Source: Ampullaceana balthica
Lineage: Eukaryota > Mollusca > Gastropoda > Lymnaeidae
Direction: 5' to 3'
Length of the DNA: 64,000 nucleotides
Assembly (NCBI GenBank): GCA_944989445.1
Contig: CALYLW010000182.1
Coordinates: forward strand, 342,001 to 406,000
The translations under genes were made by a program, and so were the position numbers. The notes under the pieces were generated by a model. It made no database searches, was not told where the DNA came from, and saw only the letters and a list, made by a program, of their open reading frames with translations. Shown piece after piece: positions 42,432 to 51,571 of the stretch (within the stretch, counting starts at the first letter, position 1; the number at the start of each line of letters is the position of its first letter).

Positions 42432-43870
42432 TACTAGCAGACCCGTCGTGCGTTGCAACGATCTCAGTAAAAATGAATAAATTTAAAGAAACCATTGAGT
42501 GTTATGTTTAAAAACAATTATGCAGAAACCTTCGCGGAAGAGTGGAAAAAATTCCAAGTTTCATAGCAAATGGATAAATAAATTAATAATTAAATAGCGA
42601 ACAAAAGAAGGAACGATAGTAAGGGCACCGGCCCCAAAATGAGTTATCATATAGTTTTTTTATTGCCATTGTACTCAAGCTATATTCCTCAATATCGTGT
42701 AACATTGAATAGGGAATACAATTATTAAAGTTCAGTAAAAAGACATTTGGGGCCCCCAGCTCCGATGGAATGGACATTAGGAGTTCAGTGCACTATAGTA
42801 ATATAGGCTCTTAAGTTTTTATATACTAAGTTTGGTCAAAATCCAGTTATTTTCTTATTATCTAACGCTTACACTACTTTTTATATAGCTAACATAGGGG
42901 GAAAATGACATTATAGGGCCCCCGGCCCATTCGGTGCAAGAGGTCAACTTCAAAATCCTGTTCATTTTAATTCAGTTTTACTGTGGATATATTTCTCAAG
43001 ATCTTTAAAAAATTGAATAGGAAAAATATCTTAAACATATACGAAAAAAATACATTTGGGGCCCCCGGCCCCGAAGATATTGACATTAGAAGTTCAGTGC
43101 CCTATAGCATTTTAATATGGGCTACCAAGTCTTTGTATACAAAGTTTGATGAAGATCTATTCATTTACTAAGTGGCTACGCATAAAGTAATATTTATGTA
43201 GCTCATATACGCAAAAAACGAAATTAAGGGTCCCGGGGCCCATTCAGGGCAATATATGAAGTTTTAGAAACCTGTTCATTTCAATATCGATAATAGTGGA
43301 TACATTTACCATTATTTGTCAAGTTTTTTAATAATTGAATTGATGAATACAATCTTAAAAGTTTAAGTAAAAAGGTATTTTGGGCCCCCAGCCCCGAAGG
43401 AGTGGCCATTAGGATTCAATTACCCTATAGTATTATAATATGGGCTACCCGACATCAGTTGGGGTAGTAAAGGCGGCTGGGCATTGTGCTAGCCACACAA
43501 TCCCCTCGTATGCCGTGGCTATTGAAACTTGTGAACGATGTTTCACTTGCGCCATAGGCCATTCATGGTCTGAGAGGGAACTTACTACTACTACTACCAA
43601 GTTTTTGTATACAAAGTTTGGTTAATATCTATTCATTTACTCAGTAGATAACGCTTGCACTAATTTTTATATAGCTCGTATGAGCAAAATATGACATTAT
43701 GGGCCCCCAGCGCTCCATGAGTGTTAAATTTTGAAAAGAAAAGTAGCCAGTTACCATCCCGGGAGCATACTCAACAGTCTCGAAACGTTTCATGACGATC
43801 GTGTGAATGGTTTAGTCAGCTATAAAGGACATGCACACACACACACACATACATACTTTGATTTATATAT
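42432..43870 (+). repeat. Repeat with GC-rich blocks, copy 1
   Basis: It starts 'actagcagacccgtcgtgcgttgcaacgatctcagtaaaaatg' in pieces shared with 59,647 and ends 'ttagtcagctataaaggacat' plus an ACATAC run and TA run. Inside, a block of about 280 bp recurs in alternating form, each with a GC core such as 'ggggcccccggcccc', then 'gacattagaagttcagtgcc', 'ctatagtat.ttaatatgggctacca' and 'acaaagtttgg.caagatc'. No protein domain is encoded. A SINE is nested at 43,450-43,598. Confidence 0.7.
43450..43598 (+). mobile_element. Nested 5'-truncated SINE
   Basis: It shares 'gggcattgtgctagccaca', 'gaaacttgtgaac' and 'tcatggtctgagaggg' with the SINE at 28,677-28,920 and ends in an (ACT)n tail. It interrupts the motif 'gggctaccaagtttttgtata' of the host repeat, which is intact in the sister copies at 43,110 and 60,622. 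The 'ctacc' on both sides is a target duplication. The 5' promoter half is missing. Confidence 0.8.
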
Positions 43871-43878
43871 ATATATAG

Positions 43879-43945
<67 letters not shown>
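43862..43945. repeat. (TA)n microsatellite
   Basis: About 84 bp of TA repeats lie at the 3' end of the repeat 42,432-43,870. The sister copy ends in a much shorter TA tract. Confidence 0.95.
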
Positions 43946-43948
<3 letters not shown>

Positions 43949-43974
43949 GTTTCAATGCTAAACTGTTTCAACGA

Positions 43975-44370
43975 AATAAAATCAATATACATAATTCCGG
44001 TTGTCTGTATGGATGTAATGCTGTTAGGTGGTGCTACGATAGATTTTGTTTTATAGTGCTACTAATTTTAGAAAGCAGCAGACCAAATTACTGCACTAAA
44101 AATAACACTTTTTGAACCTTCCGCATAAAATTGTTCAATATGATAATAAATGAATCAAATAAAAATAAATAAAATCAATATACATAATTCGCGTTGTCTG
44201 TATGGATGCAATGCTGTTAGGTTGCGCTGCGATCGGTTTTGTAAGGAAATAAATGAATAAAATAAAATTAAATAACATAAATGAAAGGTCTGTAATACGT
44301 TATTTTTTTAATCTGATGTGTATTTAATTTGAAAACTTCTGTCATTTTGATGGGTGATGCACTAAAATTA
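43975..44370 (+). repeat. Dispersed repeat, partner of 21,280-21,520
   Basis: It contains two tandem versions of 'caatatacataattc..gttgtctgtatggatg.aatgctgttagg' (from about 43,983 and 44,176), separated by the 'aaattactgcactaaaaataacactttttgaac' block. The pair with 21,280-21,520 extends through 'aatctgatgtgtattta' and 'gggtgat'. The 'ctgcaccaaaaataact' segment is also present at 62,130 and 63,630, so these families share modules. Confidence 0.6.
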
Positions 44371-44711
44371 TACTACTTCATTATACAAAAACATCTTGAA
44401 AAAAAATAATAAAAATAAAAAAGAAAGAAAAAAAAATCAGTTTTTCAGGACATTTTATTTTTGTAAGAGACTTCTATGTAAATACATTAATGCAACTCAA
44501 TAACATAAGTTTTAAATTTTGAATGCTATCCATTTTATCTCAGTATGGGTCAACACATTTCTGTCCTCAAGCTCGTAATCACTAGTCTAAAATTTCTTGG
44601 TCTAATACATAATTTATGTTTTCACAGTTTATCGCCTAGTACTCCTGGCAGACCTGAAGTATGCCACTTGATACTAGAGTACCCTCCTTAACGCCATTCA
44701 TTTAATTTCTT
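44371..44711. other. Stretch downstream of a minus-strand exon
   Basis: No coding is seen on either strand. This is the 3' side of the exon 44,712-44,845, so part may be 3' UTR. No clear minus-strand AATAAA is close to the stop. Confidence 0.4.
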
Positions 44712-44845
44712 TCAAGTAGTCACTAGACGATTGTGATACATTTCATGCTGAAGAGTGCTTGATTTTTGTCCGTTAATTGTTCTTTCCTGAACCTTTTCAT
44801 AAATTCCATCCTGAGACAGGTTGAGAATGACATTCAAGTTATCAT
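44712..44845 (-). CDS. Terminal exon with tyrosine tail motif (paralogue 1)
   Basis: On the minus strand an acceptor 'gaacaatttag' is followed by ATGATAACTTG, entered in phase 1, and reads 44 codons to TGA at 44,712. The region 'LSQDGIYEKVQERTING' matches 'LPYGDAIYEEIEERTIN' of the exon at 62,462-62,913, and both exons start at 'ag|ATGATAA' in the same phase, so they are paralogous. It has 'GIYEKV', an ITIM-like Yxx(V/I) motif. The frame stays open upstream of the acceptor into low-complexity sequence, which is probably intron. No upstream exons were found before the Ginger element at 45,236. Confidence 0.55.
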
Positions 44846-45235
44846 CTAAATTGTTCATGTTAGCTTCATGCAAAAAAATTGAATGTTTATTATTATATTG
44901 TTTTAAAAGAGAAAATAACATTTCACATAAAAAATAATTATTATTTGTCATAAAATTAACCTCTTCTAGAAATACAAATGTTATAAAAATGAATTTTAAA
45001 ATAATAATTATCATACACACATGCATACGGATACATATATATATAACCAAAAGGTTTAATTTGTTTTAAAATGTATAATTCATACCATGAAGTAACCCAA
45101 ATATCATAGTGGTATGAGATACAAGAACACGTGTTAGTTAAATACGATACATGCTGTGTACGCCGGCTAAACATTTGTTTAACTGTTTATATTATCATGA
45201 ACTATTTATAGTAAGACAATTTATAGAAATAAATA
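44846..45235. other. AT-rich stretch, probable intron
   Basis: No exon is seen on either strand. It is presumably the intron upstream (minus sense) of the exon at 44,712-44,845. Confidence 0.45.
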
Positions 45236-46948
45236 TGTTACAGGCAAAGTGTGAAGTCAGGCATTCAATAGAATGCCTAGGCAATGTATAGAATGCCTGA
45301 TGATTTCAGGCAAAGTATGAAATTTGTAAAACTTTTGCATACTTTGCCTAGGCATTCTATAGAATGCCTAGGCATTATATAGAAAGCCGGATTTCGTTTA
45401 GGCAAAAAGAAAACAACAAAAGACTTTATTGATAACTATGTATTTTAAATTGGAATTAATACAAAATTAAGCACATGATGTACGCTGTGTATTTTTTTTT
45501 GAGGTCTTCCTCTGTTTCCACAGCTTGTAAAACATCGTCAGGTAAGGACGACGCTGTGAGGCCTACTTTAGCTCTACAGCCAAAGAGAGCTTTGTATGGT
45601 GATATTTTAATCCCACAATGAAAAACCATGTTCTTCTTGAGTTGGACGAACCATAACCCCTCAATCCAGTGGCCAGTTATTTCATCTTGCATCCAAGCAC
45701 ACAGCATATTTTCGATGTCCTGTTTAGCTCTTTCGACGCTCCCCTGGCTTTGTATATGGCGCAGCTTAGCATAAACGATCTTCAAGGTGGGCCAGTACTT
45801 CTTTAGGCTGCTTACCACATTGTTTTTGAAAACTCCCGTGCCATTATTAGACAGGAGAATAATTGGAGCACCGAGCAACTTAAATATGTCTACGAGCTGG
45901 TTTGCTACTTCTTGTGCCCTCTTTGTCTTCAGGGTCTTGAGAACTACGAACTAGGTGGGATAATCTTGATACACCATTATGAACTTGTATTCCCCATCAG
46001 GATGTGATTGAAAGTCTATGAGGTCGGCATGACAACGAGAGTTGAATTCAGAAAAAGACATTGGCTTGACCACAATGACATTTTTGACGCCTTTTTGTTT
46101 TTTATGGCAAGGTTCACTAAAGTTAATACACAGCTCAATATCATGACGGGTAGCGTTCTTGTATTTGGCTTAAAGTTCTTTCAATATTCTGTCCCGTTCT
46201 CAATGGCCAAATGAGCTTTATGAAGTACGTCAAATGTCTCGGGAGTCTGCGACGTAAAACAAAATGACACTCACGCCGTCTTTAACAGGGTAGATCAACT
46301 TACTCTTATTTTCAACAATCGTAACATCATAGTGTTTCACCAGCCAATAATCCCGAGGTTCTTCTTTAATAGTGGTCTTAGCCATTTTCACATCGTCCAC
46401 AAACTTTTGCTAACAGTTTGGGTTTTAAAAAAACTATGTTTTGTAGCAGCATTTGCTCTTACTTTAGATAACTCATCGTAAACCTGCCTTTGCATGTCAA
46501 CATTGCGTGATTCCTGTCCTAGCACTACATTATCTTCCGACATGGTCACACAGCAATCCAAGTGGAAACGTTATTGGAGAACGTGTGTAGAATCTCAGCC
46601 GGATGATTGGAACTGACGTCATGAGAAAAATATTGGCAATGTTGCCTTTGATTTGGTAGTGGAACCTCGTACCGGCTAAAAGATGTCTTACACTAACTTT
46701 CAACACTCACAGGCTTCGATTACCATCATCAAACAACGACCAAAGCACCACCGCCAACATCAGTGGCTGGAAAAATGGCAGGTGTAGGCCAATTACATAT
46801 TTGCCGGACTAGAACTCGGCATTGTATAGAATGCCTAGGCAATATATGAAATAGCAATCACTTCATACTTTGCCTGAAACCATCAGGCATTCTATACATT
46901 GCCTAAGCATTCTATAGAATGCCTGAATTTCACACTTTGCCTGTAACA
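45236..46948 (-). mobile_element. Ginger-type (KRBA2-like) DNA transposon
   Basis: TIRs of about 88 bp are bounded by TGTTACAGGCAAAGTGTGAA at 45,236 and its inverse at 46,929-46,948; the arms (45,236-45,325 and 46,862-46,948) are nearly identical. TGT... ends and an integrase-related protein are features of Ginger elements. The TIRs contain short perfect palindromes such as AGGCATTCTATAGAATGCCT (45,349-45,368, just inside). Flanks are TA-rich, so the target duplication is ambiguous. The single gene lies on the minus strand. It has lost a catalytic residue and has stops, so it is inactive. Confidence 0.85.
45456..46543 (-). pseudogene. Ginger integrase (rve, KRBA2-like), inactive
   Basis: Read from an ATG at about 46,543: an N-region ('KEEPRDYWLVKHYDV' near 46,350) is followed by a shifted segment with 'FDVLHKAHLAI', then a zinc-binding-like stretch ending 'CHKKQKG'. 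The integrase core has 'CHADLIDFQ' (first Asp, near 46,020), 'LLSNNG', and 'GSVERAKQDIENM' (Glu, near 45,745). The second catalytic Asp is replaced by Asn: AAT at 45,846-45,848, where relatives have GAT/GAC in 'SDNG'. An in-frame TAG lies at 45,951-45,953. The stop-free part is 45,456-45,878, 140 codons. Relatives include the domesticated KRBA2/SCAND3 integrase genes; this copy cannot be catalytic. Confidence 0.85.
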
Positions 46949-47261
46949 TATATACTTTGAAAAAAAATTACTAAAACAAAATATTTTATGTTTTAAAGTT
47001 GTTAATTCCCAACTGTTATATACAAAAAGCTTAATGTTTTTATTTTTAAAAAAATATTTAAAAAAATAAAAATTATTAAGTTTACATTACCTTAATTTTT
47101 TTTAAAAACAACATTTAAGGTTAGAAAACAGATTAATACACATTTAAAAATGACAGCAAATGTTGATGATACTCGATTAAGAGGATCCCATGTTTTCACT
47201 TTTTGAAAGATTTAAATAAATTAGGCATTTTTTAAATGATTTGCAATTATTTAACACTAGC
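46949..47261. other. AT-rich stretch, nothing seen
   Basis: Poly-A/T-rich DNA between the Ginger element and the SINE. No gene or repeat is recognised. Confidence 0.6.
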
Positions 47262-47520
47262 GGCTGGATAGAGAAGTCAACAGTGTAGCTCGCCTCACCA
47301 GCTGAGGGGTCGTGGGATCTGGCCCACGTTAAAGCCACAATAAAATGTTGATGAATGAATATTGTAAAAAGTCCTCCGCTGACCTGGAGAGGAGATGGGC
47401 GCCACCAGGTCTACCCAGGCCCGAGAAAGTTTTAATGGAAACATTAGAAGCCCCTACGACTACGAGGTTATGGGACACTCACACACACAAACCAACAAAG
47501 AAAAAACAGAAAACATGTAA
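47262..47520 (+). mobile_element. Second tRNA-derived SINE family
   Basis: A box A-like 'gtgtagctcgcctcacc' and box B-like 'ggtcgtgggatctgg' are about 32 bp apart, followed by a GC-balanced body ('ctccgctgacctggagaggagatgggcg', 'caggtctacccaggcccgag') and a (CA)n-type tail near 47,478. It is distinct in body sequence from the SINE at 28.7 kb. The composition contrast with flanking AT-rich DNA supports insertion. Confidence 0.65.
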
Positions 47521-48589
47521 GAGTCGTTTACTTGTTCATATATATTACATGATTTAACTATAGCATCACAAAATTATGTTGAAATGCATATTTATTTATA
47601 TCAATTGGATACTTATGCGCTCGGCAAAATCGCAAATTGACTAGTGCTCCCTTATTCATATGCAAAAAGTCAAATCACGATTATTCAATATTTTATCTTC
47701 CTGATCTCTATCAGAAAGCCTAATTCTCTCTAACATTACAATATGTTCATTTTTGTAACTATGATTTTTCAAATAATTGCAATGTCATCTCAAACTGTGT
47801 GATTATTTTTCAAGATATTGAAATTATAAAACATCACAAGAAACACGATTCTACTCCCCTTCTAGGATTTTGGATATTCTTAAAGTCATATTTTCTATAT
47901 AAATTTTAAATATAACAATAAACCTTCACAATTGTTAATTCCGTAGCTATACTTTCCGTGACAAAAATGTATTTTTTATTGTTTCCTAGAATTAGCGTTT
48001 TTTTAAAAAACATATTATTTTAAAGCCGGGTTTTTTGGACAGAAACAGGCATCCTGATTTAATCATATACGTGCGTTTAAAATACATATTTTTAAAAAAA
48101 TGTGATTACATTATAAATGTATTTATATAAAATGTTTTGCTTAAAAATTAATTTAAATTTGGTAACTTTTAAATTTAAATTAATAAATTTACCCTTATGA
48201 TATTTCAGGATAGACTGACACCATTCTGAACAATCAAGAGGTGATATGTAAAAAATGTTTCATTCAATAATTAGAATGTTAAAGTATGGGTACCGTTAGG
48301 AATGACGTAATCTTTATACATATTTATATATACTCTGACCTCATTTTTAACATAAGTTATATTTAAAAGATTTTATTCTTACCCACTAGTTTAATATTTT
48401 ACTTATATTATTAATATAATGAGATATTCTCATTGAAAATTTATGTCATTAAAGTAAATTAAAAAATCAAACAAAACCTTACTCTTTACAAAAAGAGACT
48501 TTAGAGACGTATTAAGAATATAAAACTGAAATGCAACCTTACTTTGGTTATACCTTTACTAAAATATGCATATCTGTATTAGGTCCATT
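47521..48589. other. AT-rich stretch, nothing seen
   Basis: No coding, RNA gene or recognised repeat was found. Confidence 0.6.
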
Positions 48590-48660
48590 TTAACTATCTT
48601 AACTATCTTATCTATACATACGCTCCTTCTATGCAGAGGATAATTGCGCCCGCAGACCAT
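48590..48660 (-). mobile_element. LINE 3' end, minus orientation
   Basis: The sequence 'cttatctatacatacgctccttctatgcagaggataattgcg' matches the 3' terminal segment of the LINE at 31,290-31,345 in the same (minus) orientation. Only the 3' tail is present. Confidence 0.7.
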
Positions 48661-48719
48661 GACAGATGATCTGTTGGCAAGTGATGCAGCGTTCACAGGC
48701 CAATAAATATTGATAGCCT

Positions 48720-49165
48720 AGAACAAATTCAGAAAATAACTGTCAGATTCATTACCAGAGTAAATTCATACTGACCAGATTAACACTGTTAGTTACATAA
48801 TTAAACCTTGAAACACTAAGGGATTGAACAAAAAAAGAGCACGGAAGTAATAATGTATAAGGCAACGAAGTATAACTTGAGAATACAACACACATATAGT
48901 CTAATACAACCCACTTATAGACATAGATAAAACATTTTATTACGTTTTCATGAACAAAGACATAAATGTTCCCGTTCTTCCCATCCGGAATTCGGACGTG
49001 GTATGTGTTGCCAAGGGAAATCAGGTAATCGAACACTATCAACATTTAAAAATCAAATGAGAATGCAAGACCTGTCATTTGCCATGGATGAGCGATGGAC
49101 ACAATAATCTTCTGTATAGGAGTAGCTTATGTAACAGATGAGATAAGAAGATAAGATAAATCACA
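48720..49165 (+). mobile_element. 5'-truncated LINE copy, plus orientation
   Basis: Plus-strand translation gives, with stops, 'EQIQKITVRFITRV', 'LNLETLRD' and 'LIQPTYRHR', the last ~120 residues of the 1,080-codon LINE protein, then the 3' tail ending 'aagataagataaat' at about 49,165. It is damaged by several stops and indels, so it is much older than the copy at 31 kb. Together with 48,590-48,660 it makes two 3' ends facing outward. Confidence 0.8.
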
Positions 49166-49564
49166 GTTCAAAACAATCTTTTGTTTTCAAAACTAATTAC
49201 TTGAAATTATTTCTTAATATAGTTCCAAAAAATGCGTGCAGATGGAATAAAATCGTATTGTTTTCATTCTTTTTCTTCTTATTTTTTTTTATTTCTGTAA
49301 GTGAATATTTTTTTTTCAAAATAATAATAATAATAAATAATTTTTTTTCAGACTCCATTAATGCCATTAGCTTAATACGATTTTCATTTGGTTTGATACG
49401 TAGGCGAAGTGTTAGAACCATGGTAGGCAAACGTTATCAACATTTTGAACATTCCCGTCAGTAAATAGTTTAAAACCAAAATGTTCGAGTTCATCAGGAA
49501 ATTTGTTATTTATCGTCCACTATTGTTTAGTATTTTGTTTTTACTTTTTGACTTCCAGTTATTT
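49166..49564. other. Stretch without supported genes
   Basis: T-rich and ATA-rich simple sequence produces overlapping frames on both strands at about 49,200-49,460; neither has a recognisable domain. Confidence 0.5.
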
Positions 49565-49658
49565 TTAAGTGATGAGTCGATTAATCGTAAAAAATAAATA
49601 AATCCTAAAATTTGTAAAATGATTAATCGAGAAATTAATCGTTAATTACCGCAGCCCT
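49565..49658. mobile_element. MITE right-end remnant
   Basis: 'gatgagtcgattaatcg', 'gattaatcgagaaattaatcg' and a terminal 'cgcagccctaat' match the right end of the MITE at 61,440-62,378. It is followed by a TA microsatellite to about 49,735, the same kind of target as the intact copy. Confidence 0.65.
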
Positions 49659-49697
49659 AATATATATATTTGTATATATATATAAATATATATATTA

Positions 49698-49730
<33 letters not shown>

Positions 49731-49735
49731 CATAT

Positions 49736-50322
49736 GTTTATATCTATATTTATATATAAATTTAGAACTTATATATAATGTATTTAAATTCACATATGTA
49801 AGGATTATCATGCAAAAAATGCATCGGATAATTAAAAGTATGCAAAGTATTCCAATCTTCGCCTTTTACTGTAAAATAAAGAAATGAAACGTCTATCAAA
49901 GGGTTTTTCATGTTTATACTTTATTTAATCATTATTACAATGATCTATTTATATTATTCTTTATATTTTAAATAATAATACTAACAACACACTATTATCT
50001 GTCCAGTAGGGGAAAAAAAACAATATTTAAGATATGAAAAATCCAAATTGTACAAAAAAATGTTTTATTTTTCATACAAACCTAACATTTTTAACAGTAT
50101 TAACAATAAAAGATAAAACATTCAAATAATAACATTAAATTACTTTCTTTTCCGATTTCATAAAATAAAATCCCAATCGATTGATGTTCATCAATCTTTT
50201 CGATAAACTAATTTTTTTAAATAACATGTCCATTTCTTTTTTACATTTTGGTTTCCTATTAACATACTTATTACTTTTCAGCAATAATCTACCTGTAGCA
50301 TATACAATTGTTAATCATAATT
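49736..50322. other. AT-rich stretch, nothing seen
   Basis: No gene is supported. It ends in the 8-bp target duplication 'acttaaag' (50,323-50,330) of the hAT element. Confidence 0.6.
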
Positions 50323-50514
50323 ACTTAAAGCAGGGGTTCCTAACCAGTGGTGCATGCACCCCCAAGGGGTGCATGAGCAGGTTCCAGGGGGTGCATGAAC
50401 CATTCAGAGAAAAAAAAGAAAAAGAGGAGAAAAAAAAAGAAGGAAAAAAAGAAAGAAAAACTGATAATCTGAAAATGTAAACCATAAGCAAGGCATGCCG
50501 CGTTAAAGGGCGCC

Positions 50515-50823
50515 TGTAACTATATAACTTTATATTTCTCTTTCTATGTAGGCGTTCTCACAGTAATTAATCTTGTGCACAATAATTCACTGAAGAATTC
50601 GTTTATCCAAAACAACTTTAATATACATATATATTGTACACATAAGAATCATTTGAGGTAATATAATGTGGAAATCTTGAGCCATTCACTATCATGCTTC
50701 CCTGTCGGAAGTCTACACACAACTGTTCGCCCAACACTTTCAACCAATAGAAATGCTCCTTTCTTCCCGCGTCCACCATACATGTGACCTTACGTCACAA
50801 AATTATGTTAATCAGATGTGACA
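50515..50823 (-). repeat. 3' LTR
   Basis: 309 bp with TGT...ACA ends, in element sense the 3' LTR. It differs from the partner LTR only at a few positions seen by eye (for example 'tgtaacta' versus 'tgtaacga' and 'aatataatgtgg' versus 'aatataacgtgg'). Confidence 0.93.
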
Positions 50824-50954
50824 TTCACCCCCATCCTTCAAAAAAAAATGTTTATGAAATACAACATTTTTGGTCTTCATAAAATCAAATCAATCTATAT
50901 CTATATTCAAGTTTCAAATATTTATCATCAATGAACATTCATTTTCTTACATTC

Positions 50955-51105
50955 AACTTCTGGATATAGAATCAATAAGAAAAAATCTGTAGGACTGTAA
51001 CAGTCTAAACATAAGAAATAATGAGAAAAAATCTGTAGAGCTGCAACAGTCTAAACATAGGAAATAATGAGAAAAAATCTGTAGAACTGCAACAGTCTAG
51101 CTGTA
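50955..51105. repeat. ~48-bp tandem repeat, three copies
   Basis: The motif 'aataa.gaaaaaatctgtag..ctg.aacagtcta' occurs three times in the non-coding 3' part of the LTR element. The last copy diverges after 'cagtcta'. Confidence 0.8.
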
Positions 51106-51261
51106 CTGCAAAAATGGAAACTGAAAATTTTAACACATCTGTAATTTTGTGTAACTAAAATATTTAAACACTCAATATTATTAAAATTAACTAATAATCC
51201 AATGGAATTCAAACACTGTTCCTTGTCCATTGTTCAACAAATAAAAATATTAATATAATTA

Positions 51262-51398
51262 CAGTCTCTGTTTGTATCCTTTAGGAATTCACAGACTAAT
51301 GTTAAAACAGTCTCTTATTTTATCATTTAGTAATTCACAGAATGTCTTTTTAATAGTCTCTGGTTTTATCAGTTAGGAGTTCACAGAGTGTCTTTATT
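51262..51398. repeat. ~47-bp tandem repeat, three copies
   Basis: 'cagtctctg.tt.tatc.ttaggaattcacaga' is repeated three times with small changes, between the RNase H scrap and the previous repeat. Such repeats are likely to have arisen after the pol deletion. Confidence 0.75.
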
Positions 51399-51490
51399 TA
51401 TTGTCATTCTACTTAATATGTCTGCAACCACATTGTCCTTTCCCTTCACAGGTTTAATGTCAAATTTGTAGTCGGCTAATAGCATAGCCT
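51399..51490 (-). pseudogene. RNase H C-terminal remnant of pol
   Basis: Minus-strand translation gives 'AMLLADYKFDIKPVKGKDN' followed by 'VVADILSRM', the conserved end of Gypsy RNase H ('DY.F.I....G..N.VAD.LSR'). The codon before 'AM' is TAG, where Trp would be expected. This marks the right edge of the deletion that removed protease, RT and most of RNase H; nothing of integrase remains toward the 3' LTR. Confidence 0.8.
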
Positions 51491-51571
51491 AGTTCAATAT
51501 AGTCATTCTTCAATTGACGAGTATGAATTCAAATCGATGGGCTTTGAATGTTTCTTCAGACTGTTAAATGT

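Noticed and set aside
42432..43870. A protein-coding transposon in the GC-block repeats
   Set aside because: No frame over about 60 codons, and frames are not shared between the two copies.
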